Made by a program: the position numbers and the translations under genes. Under the pieces are notes generated by a model. It was not told the origin of the DNA. It did no database searches and saw only the letters and a program-made list of their open reading frames with translations. Below are positions 1-6,447 of a DNA stretch of 14,121 nucleotides, one piece after another (within the stretch, counting starts at the first letter, position 1; each line of letters starts with the position of its first letter). This DNA comes from JTS-RE9 sp964649195 (lineage in GTDB: Bacteria; Planctomycetota; Phycisphaerae; Phycisphaerales; Phycisphaeraceae), in assembly GCA_964649195.1 (NCBI GenBank), contig CAZYPK010000134.1, forward strand, positions 1-14,121. Direction: 5' to 3'.

Positions 1-50
1 TGATGAACATGTGATAACGGAAAAGAGACGTTTGGAAAAGTTCTCAGGCT

Positions 51-206
51 CCGGGAAGGGCGCGGGCCAAAGCGTGTGCAATCAACAGCGGATTCAAAGC
101 CCGCAAGGGGAATTCAAATCGGCAATCGAGTTTTGATTTGTCAACAGGCCGCGAATCGATCATCCCTTGGCCCGCGCCCTTCCGGGCGGGGCTTAAACGA
201 AACTCA
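51..206. repeat. Palindromic element B1 (family B, copy 1)
   Basis: GC-rich inverted arms flank an AT-richer core. The left arm (about 51-70) and right arm (167-186) share 17 bp of perfect complementarity (GGAAGGGCGCGGGCCAA and its complement). The core, about 79-152, is found again as its reverse complement at 13233-13306 (copy B2). The right arm continues outward to GGGGCTTAAACGAAACTCAG, as in B2, whereas the left outer end is degraded or truncated. No transposase gene is present, so this resembles a MITE or REP/BIME-like element. Small ORFs crossing it are incidental. Confidence 0.8.
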
Positions 207-452
207 GATTTAGAGCAACTCAACTGCAAACCTGGGCCTGCCCCGTGCCACACCGCTGCGGCTTTTTCACTGCACCGTCATGCAGCGGGGCTGCTGCACC
301 TGTGCGGCTCGCAGGTGCCGGGCGAAGATTCGTGTCGTTCATTTTGGCCTGTTTTCCAGGTGATTTTTGCATCCATCTTCGGACGCTTCCTCGCTGGCAC
401 GCGGTTTGATTGACTCTCTGGATGCCCGCCGCGGCACTTCGTTGCCCCACCC
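207..452. other. Spacer upstream of the large membrane-protein gene
   Basis: No convincing gene is seen here. ORFs overlapping the region on either strand run through element B1 or have atypical composition. It presumably holds the promoter for the gene at 467, but I could not pick out a credible -35/-10 pair. Short local inverted matches around 268-345 (CTGCGG, GCAGCGG, GCAGGTGC type) could form weak stems. Confidence 0.5.
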
Positions 453-460
453 AGAGAGGA
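453..460 (+). promoter_or_regulatory. Ribosome binding site fixing the start at 467
   Basis: AGAGAGGA lies 6 nt before the ATG at 467. The open frame extends upstream to a TTG at 410, but only the ATG at 467 has a well-placed Shine-Dalgarno sequence, so it is preferred. Confidence 0.7.
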
Positions 461-466
461 CGCCTC

Positions 467-3400
467 ATGTCACTGATTCATCCGAACGATTTCGACATCT
501 CCACTCCGCCTCACACAACCGCGCCGTCTTCGCCGCCGCCGCTGCCTGCGCCGACCGGCCTGGACGCGATGCCGCCGACGGAAAAGGAGAACGATGGCCG
601 ATCGCCGCTGGTGCGGTTTCTCGATGCGTTTCTCCAGGAGCGGAACATCAAGTGGGTGCTGGGCGTAGGCACGGCGATTGTCCTGGGGTCGTCGCTGATG
701 CTCGTGGCCTCGCACTGGCAGCGGTACACGCCGGTGTGGAAACATCTGATCATGCTCGGCTACACCGCGCTGATCGCCTGCGCGGGATGGTGGAGCTATC
801 ACAAGCTGCATCTCCGCAAGACCGGCACCACGCTGATGGCGCTCACCGTGCTGCTGATGCCCATCATGTTCCTCGCGCTCCACTGGGTGCGCGGCAGCGT
901 GCCGCTCGATCCCGCCGCCATCGCGCAAGGCCTCACCCGCGACGGGCCTCCGCAACAATCCATCCTGCACCTGGCGCTGCTCATCGCCACGATGCTCATG
1001 TCCCATCTCGCGGCTTCACGGATCTTCCGTCACTTCCTGCGCGACAATCACCCGACCTTCCTCGCCGCCTACCTCGTGCTCTGCGTGGCCGGGGTCGCGC
1101 TGCCGCTGGTTCCCGATGTTTTCGCGCCGATCAGCGCGCTGCTGCTTTGGGGCGTGGCCTCGATCGGGGCGATCAAGGTGAACCGCCACGTCTTCTGGCT
1201 GGTGGAGGAGCATCAAGCCCCGCGCATCGTGGGCTTCTTTCCGATCGGCCTGCTTTCCGGGCAGTTTCTGCTGCTTTTCACGCTGCACCTGGCGCCGCAT
1301 GTGCCGATGCAGTGGATGGGGCTGGGCTTTGTGCTCGTGGCGGCGACGGTGCTGATCACGGCCCGCACCATCCTGCGGGTGTTTCAACAGCGCACGGGCG
1401 ACCTGGTTCGTCCGCTGCCTGCGGCGATCCTGACACCGCTGGTGACGGGCCTCATCTTCTGCTGCACCGGGCTGCTGCTGGCGGCGACGGCGATCGGCAC
1501 GGACGTGCCGCCGCTGGCGATGTCGCCCGCCGCGGCGATCGCGGCGATCCTGCTTTTCCTCGTCGCGCACTGCCTGAGACAGAAGGCGTTCGTCTGGGCC
1601 GGGCTGTTGGCGGTCACCGTGGCGTACCAGTTCACGCCGGTCTTTTTTCGTGAAGTCGCTTTGCAATTGGTTCAATCAAGCGCGACGCTCATCGGCGAGA
1701 AGAGGCTGCCCTATGCGTTCTATGGTCTGAGCTATCTGCCGCTCATCGCCGGCCTGATGATCACCTCGCTTTACGCCGGCCGGCGCGGCCTCGCGCTGCT
1801 GGCCGGGCCGGCACAGCAATACGGCACGATGCTCTCGGCGCTGCTGCTGATCATGAGTGTGACCCACGCGAAGGCGATGATGCCGGTGTCGCTGGTGATG
1901 ATGGGCGTGTTCGCTCTTCAGACGATGCTGGCCCGTCAGCCGCGCATCGCCATGCTCGGCATCGTCGCGCTGCTGCTGGGTGCATGGGGCATCGTTGATT
2001 TTCTGCATGAAACCACGTCGCTTTCGCTTCCCTTCGAAGTGCGGATGTTCTGCATGATCGCCGCCGCCACGGTGTTGTTTGTGCCCGGCGTGATGATCGA
2101 TCGGCGACTGGCCGCGATGAGCGGTGATGACGCAAACCTTGAAGCCTCCGATGAACGGCAACTGCCGATCGCGCGGCGATTCGCGCCCTGCGAGTTCGCC
2201 AGTGTTGCGGTCACTTTGCTGCTGGCGGCGTGCTGGTCGCTCTCCTTCGGCGTGCATCTGACGCCGCACATGGAAGGCATCAACGCGCCATCCATCAACA
2301 CGCTCTCGCTGCTCTCGGGCCTGGGGTCGCTCGCCCTGCTTGCCGCGCACAGCCTGCATCGCAAGAACGGCGTGCTGGGCCTCTTCACGCTGCTGTTCGC
2401 CCACATCGTCGCGCTGACCACGGCCATCGCGCTGCACATCCCAGGCGGTGCGCTGGTCACGCTCGCCATCCTCGTAATGATCGTTCAGTGGATCATCGCC
2501 AACGCGCTGTCGCGTCATCCGCACCATCGCGTCACGCTCGCATTCGGCGAAGCGGGAACGATGACCAGCACCGTGGCGCTGACGTTGTCGCTGGTGATCT
2601 TCGCCATCGGTCAGCCGGCATGGCAGATCGCCGGGCAGCCGCTCGGGCTGTTTGCGCCGCTCGCCTTCTGCCGCGTGCTGCTGATCGCCTGGGCCGTGGT
2701 CGCGGCGATGCGCACCTCCGCGCCGCTGCTCACCACCCTCGCCGCCATCGCCCTGTTCACCAGCGGCGGCGCGGCATTGATCGCGCTTCAAGGCGCCGCC
2801 GCGCTTCAGTGGCTGCCCGCCTTGTGGACCTCCATCGCGGTGGTGTTGCTCGCGGTGATTGAAGCGATTCGTTTTCGCGGCAACGTGGCGCTGCATCGCT
2901 CGCTCGCCAGGCCGCTTGATCGCATCGTGCTGGCGGTGCTGGCGGTGACGGCGGTGGCGTCGCTGGGGGTGTTCACTTTGCCGCTGCGCATGGCCGCGCT
3001 CATCGCTTTGGCGGGGCTGCTCGCCGTGGGCGTCGTTCGTCGCTCGATGCTGACCCGCGTCATCTGCCTCGCGTTGGCGAACTGGCAACTGCTGGCGCTG
3101 GCCGCGTATGGCATCGGTTCCGCCGAGTTGGTGACGATCTTCGACATCAGCGCCGGCACGATTCGCCCCATCGCCCTGCCGGTTGCGCTGCTGGCGGCGA
3201 TCAGCGTGCTTCTCTGGCAGGGCGCACGGAACCCGGTGCATCTGTTCACCCGCAGCCTGATGACGGCCCAGCGGCTGGCGCTTGGCGGGGCCGCGCTGCT
3301 TGGCCTCGTGATCAGCGTCGGCTTTGGGCCGCTGTCCACCGTCGAGCTGGTCATGGCCGGCGCGACGTTTGCGCTGCTGATCATCGCCGAGCTTCGCGCC

Positions 3401-4273
3401 GCCTGCCGTGACAAGGCCGAGGGTGATGTGTGGTTCGCCCTGGCGCTGGCGGGGCTGGCGGTGGGTTACTTCGCGTGGCACGGGGCGATCAGCTTCGGTT
3501 CGGGCATGAGCATGTTCATCCCGCTGATCGTGGCGGCGGCGCTGGCGATCACCGCGAAGGCGGCGGCCCGGCATGAATCGATCCGCATCGTGGCCCGGCC
3601 GTTTCAGCTCACCGCCAGGGCGCTGCCGATGGTCACCGTGCTGCTGGGCATCGGCCGCCATCTCTATTCACCCCACGTCATGTGGCTGGGCGGCCGCAGC
3701 CTCGCGCTGCTCCTGGCCGGCGGGTTCTATTTCTGGCAGGGCGTCGAAATGAAGCGGCGTCGCTTCATCCTTCTCGCCGCCGCCATCCTCAACATCGCCC
3801 TCGCCCTGCTCTGGAGCGAACTGGCCCTCACCGATCCGCAGTGCTTCATGATCCCCGTCGGCATCACCATCCTCGGCCTCGCAAGACTGATGAAAAGCGA
3901 AATCCCCGTCGAGCTGCGCGATCCGCTCAACTACCTGGGCGCGCTGGTCATCCTCGTCTCGCCGACGTTCGAGATACTGAGCGATGGAAGCTGGCTCCAC
4001 CTCTTCAGCCTGATGCTGCTGAGCGTGCTGATCATTCTGGCCGCCATCGGCTTCCGCGTGAGGCCGCTGGTTTACACCGGCACGGCGTTCCTCCTCGCCG
4101 ACATCATCGCCATGATCGTCGTCGGCTCCATCAATCAACCCGGCCTGCTCTGGATCGCAGGCATCGGCCTCGGCGGCGCGGTGGTCACGCTCGGCGCCGT
4201 CGCCGAACGCAACCGCGAAGCCCTGCTGGCCCGCCTGCGCCACGTCAGCGCCGCCATCGCCGCGTGGGACTGA
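467..4273 (+). CDS. Very large polytopic membrane protein, DUF2157-like N-terminus
   Basis: The product is 1268 residues. A cytosolic-looking Pro/Thr-rich segment (about 1-45) is followed by a charged helix, LVRFLDAFLQERNIKWVLGVG (about 48-68), and then near-continuous hydrophobic segments to the C-terminus. I estimate thirty or more membrane spans. The first block (helix ending in NIKW, a hydrophobic span, SHWQRYTPVWKHLIM, then another span) resembles DUF2157/DUF2339-type predicted membrane proteins. The rest is Ala/Leu/Ile-rich, with short charged loops such as MKRRR and RHESIR. No catalytic motif or soluble domain is recognised. It precedes pspA by 219 nt on the same strand, so a role in the envelope is a guess from context. 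Some membrane proteins of this type are several times shorter, so the length is notable. The coding assignment is secure; the function is unknown. Confidence 0.85.
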   Translation: MSLIHPNDFDISTPPHTTAPSSPPPLPAPTGLDAMPPTEKENDGRSPLVRFLDAFLQERNIKWVLGVGTAIVLGSSLMLVASHWQRYTPVWKHLIMLGYTALIACAGWWSYHKLHLRKTGTTLMALTVLLMPIMFLALHWVRGSVPLDPAAIAQGLTRDGPPQQSILHLALLIATMLMSHLAASRIFRHFLRDNHPTFLAAYLVLCVAGVALPLVPDVFAPISALLLWGVASIGAIKVNRHVFWLVEEHQAPRIVGFFPIGLLSGQFLLLFTLHLAPHVPMQWMGLGFVLVAATVLITARTILRVFQQRTGDLVRPLPAAILTPLVTGLIFCCTGLLLAATAIGTDVPPLAMSPAAAIAAILLFLVAHCLRQKAFVWAGLLAVTVAYQFTPVFFREVALQLVQSSATLIGEKRLPYAFYGLSYLPLIAGLMITSLYAGRRGLALLAGPAQQYGTMLSALLLIMSVTHAKAMMPVSLVMMGVFALQTMLARQPRIAMLGIVALLLGAWGIVDFLHETTSLSLPFEVRMFCMIAAATVLFVPGVMIDRRLAAMSGDDANLEASDERQLPIARRFAPCEFASVAVTLLLAACWSLSFGVHLTPHMEGINAPSINTLSLLSGLGSLALLAAHSLHRKNGVLGLFTLLFAHIVALTTAIALHIPGGALVTLAILVMIVQWIIANALSRHPHHRVTLAFGEAGTMTSTVALTLSLVIFAIGQPAWQIAGQPLGLFAPLAFCRVLLIAWAVVAAMRTSAPLLTTLAAIALFTSGGAALIALQGAAALQWLPALWTSIAVVLLAVIEAIRFRGNVALHRSLARPLDRIVLAVLAVTAVASLGVFTLPLRMAALIALAGLLAVGVVRRSMLTRVICLALANWQLLALAAYGIGSAELVTIFDISAGTIRPIALPVALLAAISVLLWQGARNPVHLFTRSLMTAQRLALGGAALLGLVISVGFGPLSTVELVMAGATFALLIIAELRAACRDKAEGDVWFALALAGLAVGYFAWHGAISFGSGMSMFIPLIVAAALAITAKAAARHESIRIVARPFQLTARALPMVTVLLGIGRHLYSPHVMWLGGRSLALLLAGGFYFWQGVEMKRRRFILLAAAILNIALALLWSELALTDPQCFMIPVGITILGLARLMKSEIPVELRDPLNYLGALVILVSPTFEILSDGSWLHLFSLMLLSVLIILAAIGFRVRPLVYTGTAFLLADIIAMIVVGSINQPGLLWIAGIGLGGAVVTLGAVAERNREALLARLRHVSAAIAAWD

Positions 4274-4275
4274 GG

Positions 4276-4427
4276 GAAGGAGACAGGGGACAGGAGACAG
4301 GAGACAGATTCATAACCGCAGCGTCCTCGCTGCGCGTCAGGATTCATAGCCGCAGCGTCCTCGCTGCGCGTCTGCGGGACAGGAGCAGGGGCAGCGGCAA
4401 GAGCAGGAGACAGGGGCAGGAGATAGA
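4276..4427. repeat. Purine-rich GGAGACAGG tract and 31-bp tandem hairpin repeat
   Basis: Immediately after the preceding stop codon, 4276-4307 is built of GGGACAGGAGACAGGAGACA-type units. Two direct 31-bp copies follow at 4308-4338 and 4342-4372, one mismatch apart (ATAACC versus ATAGCC), each containing the small hairpin GCAGCG-TCCT-CGCTGC. A second GACAGGAGCAGGGGCAG-type purine tract runs 4376-4427. The stretch has no coding appearance. The repeated hairpins could act as an RNA 3' end or as a processing or stability signal between the membrane gene and pspA. Confidence 0.75.
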
Positions 4428-4492
4428 GATTTGAAATTTGAAATTCAAAACATGCAACCGTTCAACTTCCCTCACCCCCTTGGAGATTCACG

Positions 4493-5173
4493 ATGAAATG
4501 GCTCAGCAACTTCACACTGTTCATGCGATCGAACGTCACCGCGCTGCGGGAGAGCTTTGAAAACCCTCAGCGGATGGTGCATCAGCTCATCATTGACATG
4601 GAGGAGGAGCTCGTCCGCATCCGCGCCGGCGTGGCCGGGGCGATCGCCGATGAAATCCTGCTGAGAAAACGCACGGAAGCCGCCCGCGAAGAATCCAGGC
4701 AATGGATGGACCGGGCCACGCAATCGCTCAAGCGCGGCGATGACGCCGGCGCCAAGGCCGCGCTCGAACACAAGATGCTCGCGGAGAAACGGGCCCAATC
4801 GCTCGAAGAGGAACACCGCAAACAGAAGGAGCAGACCGCCAAGCTTCAAGGCGCGGTCACCGATCTTGACGACAAGATCCGCCAGGCCCGCCAGAAGCAG
4901 ACGCTCCTGCTGGCGCGGCTGACGCGCGCCGAATCCTCCCGCAGGATCGACGCGGCGCTCCATCAGGCCGCCGGGCAGTCCGCCTTCGCCCAGTTCGCCC
5001 GGCTGGAGGATCGCGTCAACCGGGCCGAGGCGATGGACGAAGCCTACGACCGGCTCGACGGCCGCGACCCCGATGCCGACGCGCTGGCCAGGCAGTTCGA
5101 AGAGCGCGAGCGCAAGGATCAACTGGAACGCGAACTGGCGGAGCTGAAGAACCGTGTCGCACCGCAAGACTGA
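4493..5173 (+). CDS. pspA: PspA/IM30 family membrane-stress protein
   Basis: The product is 226 residues, the normal length of the PspA/IM30 (ESCRT-III-related) family. These proteins polymerise on the inner face of the cytoplasmic membrane and protect it during envelope stress. The N-terminus (MKWLSNFTLFMRSNVTALRE, then FENPQRMVHQLIIDMEEEL) matches the family's amphipathic helix followed by its signature. A long Glu/Lys/Gln/Ala-rich coiled coil covers roughly residues 28-180. The C-terminal helix ends in KDQLERELAELKNR. The ATG at 4493 has TGGAG 7 nt upstream. The gene lies downstream of a huge membrane protein and overlaps the following small gene by 20 nt, suggesting one expression unit. 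No PspF-type activator or PspB/C homologue is visible in the window. Confidence 0.93.
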   Translation: MKWLSNFTLFMRSNVTALRESFENPQRMVHQLIIDMEEELVRIRAGVAGAIADEILLRKRTEAAREESRQWMDRATQSLKRGDDAGAKAALEHKMLAEKRAQSLEEEHRKQKEQTAKLQGAVTDLDDKIRQARQKQTLLLARLTRAESSRRIDAALHQAAGQSAFAQFARLEDRVNRAEAMDEAYDRLDGRDPDADALARQFEERERKDQLERELAELKNRVAPQD

Positions 5174-5525
5174 ACATCGCCCCACCGAAGGCGCGGGCTT
5201 CCGTGGCCGGGTCGCACGATGGGTCCGCCTGCTGCGCTCGTGGTGGCAGGCGGACCGCGTGCGGATTTCGCCGCGCGAAGGAAGGCTGCTGCGCCTGGAG
5301 CCGCCCTGTATCGTGCGCATCGGCGGACGGTATGCGCAGGTGCTCCACCGTCGCACCGGCCAGACGCCGGAGGGTCCTTATGTGTGTTACGAATGCGAGG
5401 TGGATGACCAGCCCGCCCAGCTTTGGGTGGAGCCGGTGGGACAGGCATACATGCAACGGGTGCGATGGAGCCTCGCCGGCGTCGATGCGAGTTTGCTTGC
5501 GGAAGAGGTGGAAGTGTTTGGCTGA
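5154..5525 (+). CDS. Hypothetical protein translationally coupled to pspA
   Basis: The product is 123 residues, starting at a GTG (5154) inside the last codons of pspA. The 20-nt overlap and GGAG at 5140-5143 suggest translational coupling. The first 45 residues are strongly basic and Trp/Arg-rich (RGRVARWVRLLRSWW, then RVRISPREGRLLRL). The remainder reads as alternating beta strands: CIVRIGGRYAQVLHRR, GPYVCYECEV and PAQLWVEPVG. There is no signal peptide or membrane span. I do not recognise a family. The basic amphipathic start could contact membrane or PspA, but that is inference from position. No ATG start in this frame gives a better alternative. Confidence 0.75.
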   Translation: MSHRKTEHRPTEGAGFRGRVARWVRLLRSWWQADRVRISPREGRLLRLEPPCIVRIGGRYAQVLHRRTGQTPEGPYVCYECEVDDQPAQLWVEPVGQAYMQRVRWSLAGVDASLLAEEVEVFG

Positions 5526-5674
5526 AGGCTGAGAGCTTTCAGCCATCAGCCATCAGCTTTCAGCCTAAGACATTGAACCAAGAAATCATCAACCTCACCC
5601 GCATCATCGTGAAACCACTGCCTTGAAGCTGAAAGCTGAAGGCTGATAGCTGATGGCTGAAAGCTGATAGCTTA
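5523..5674. repeat. Inverted GGCTGAAAGCT-type repeat pair
   Basis: Two tracts made of GGCTGA, AGCTGA and GGCTGAT-type heptamer variants face each other. The left tract (about 5523-5568) ends CCATCAGCTTTCAGCC. The right tract (about 5626-5674) contains the complement, GGCTGATAGCTGATGGCTGA. They are separated by about 57 nt of ordinary sequence (CATTGAACCAAGAAATCATC and following). The pair could form a stem of about 40 bp with mismatches. The right tract ends only about 5 nt before the acetyltransferase ATG. Confidence 0.8.
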
Positions 5675-5679
5675 TCCCC

Positions 5680-6144
5680 ATGCTTCTCCGCCGCGCCCGT
5701 CTTTCCGATTTGCCTTCGCTGCTGCTGATCGAGCACTCCTGTTTTCCGCTGGGCATTGCCTTCAGTCCGCCGCAGATTCGTCGGCTGCTTCGCAATGAAC
5801 GCGCTCATTGCATCGTGGCTGCCGGGCAGGGCCCGCGCGGTACGGACAGCAGGGTCGCCGGCTGGGCGGTCGGGCTGATCCGCCAACATCGCACCCGCCG
5901 GTCCGGCCGCATCTACACGCTGGCCATCGATCCCGACTGCCAGGGCCGGGGCATCGGCCGGCTGCTCGCGGACCATCTCCTGCGAACCTTCAAGCGGCTC
6001 AAGGTTCGCCACGTCTATCTCGAAGTGCGGACGAGCAATCATCGAGCCATCGCCCTCTACGAAAAACTGGGCTTCGTGAAGGTGCGCGATCTGCCGGGCT
6101 ATTACGAGGATGGCGCAGCCGGTGTGCGCATGCGGCGAGGTTGA
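5680..6144 (+). CDS. GNAT N-acetyltransferase, RimI-like
   Basis: The product is 154 residues, the typical length of single-domain GNAT enzymes, which transfer acetyl from acetyl-CoA to an amine. The strand IYTLAIDPDCQGRGIG (about 78-93) is GNAT motif A, with the pyrophosphate-binding Q/RxxGxG at 88-93. The segment LEVRTSNHRAIALYEKLGF (114-132) is motif B, and GYYEDGAAGVRM (140-151) matches the C-terminal YY...DA..M segment of RimI/Ard1-like N-terminal acetyltransferases. A ribosomal-protein or other N-terminal acetylation role is plausible, but the substrate cannot be read from sequence. The ATG at 5680 has no Shine-Dalgarno sequence because a repeat tract abuts it. It is not evidently co-transcribed with the pspA group, since a 154-nt repeat-filled gap separates them. 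Confidence 0.88.
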   Translation: MLLRRARLSDLPSLLLIEHSCFPLGIAFSPPQIRRLLRNERAHCIVAAGQGPRGTDSRVAGWAVGLIRQHRTRRSGRIYTLAIDPDCQGRGIGRLLADHLLRTFKRLKVRHVYLEVRTSNHRAIALYEKLGFVKVRDLPGYYEDGAAGVRMRRG

Positions 6145-6169
6145 GTCTCTCTGAGTTCGGGTAGCTTTG

Positions 6170-6309
6170 GGGTGGCTGGGGCTGAGGCCGCATGGGTGGC
6201 TGGGGCTGAGGCTTTGCGAAGCCCCGGCCAGGCGACCATCGACTTTCAGTTGCGCCACCTTGCTTCGTGCATCCGGGCCGGGGCTTCGCGGACTCAGCCC
6301 CAGCCACCC
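6170..6309. repeat. Palindromic element A1 (family A, copy 1)
   Basis: The element begins 26 nt after the acetyltransferase stop. The left arm is 6194-6229 (GGGTGGCTGGGGCTGAGGC, then TTTGCGAAGCCCCGGCC). The right arm is 6275-6309 (GGGCCGGGGCTTCGCGGAC, then TCAGCCCCAGCCACCC). The arms enclose a 38-nt core at 6233-6270. The outermost unit, GGTGGCTGGGGCTGAGGC, is duplicated at 6171-6188. The core is the reverse complement of the A2 core at 13000-13037. It sits between two convergent genes, where it could serve as an RNA 3'-end structure. Confidence 0.85.
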
Positions 6310-6398
6310 CACCGCATGTCAACAGCACATTGATGACCGCCGCGCAATCGGCGCTGCCCATCAACCGCGCGACGGACACCCCTTCAGGCTGTTCACGT
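6310..6398. other. Unassigned spacer between convergent genes
   Basis: No gene, RNA or repeat recognised in this stretch between element A1 and the 3'-end hairpin of the receptor gene. Confidence 0.4.
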
Positions 6399-6419
6399 CC
6401 GCGACTCGTTGAGTCGCGG
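6399..6419 (-). terminator. GC hairpin 3' of the TonB receptor gene
   Basis: A perfect 9-bp stem, CCGCGACTC / GAGTCGCGG, with a 3-nt GTT loop lies 28 nt beyond the receptor stop codon (minus strand). There is no T-run, so it is not a canonical intrinsic terminator. It may be an RNA 3'-end stabiliser or a T-less terminator. Confidence 0.5.
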
Positions 6420-6447
6420 CTCGGGCAAGGCCGCCGTTCAACGCGCT

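Noticed and set aside
410..466. Upstream extension of the large membrane-protein gene to a TTG start.
   Set aside because: The ATG at 467 has AGAGAGGA 6 nt upstream, while the TTG extension adds residues unlike the rest of the protein.
1676..3661. A 661-codon open frame on the minus strand.
   Set aside because: Its Arg/Gln/His/Asp-rich product is the antisense shadow of a GC-rich membrane-protein gene; no motif or start signal supports it.
5560..6312. Minus-strand frame sharing the peptide SKVAQLKVDGRLAGAS with a plus-strand frame at 12952-13167.
   Set aside because: The shared peptide comes from the family A core repeat, found in opposite orientations; it reflects repeated DNA, not a conserved protein.
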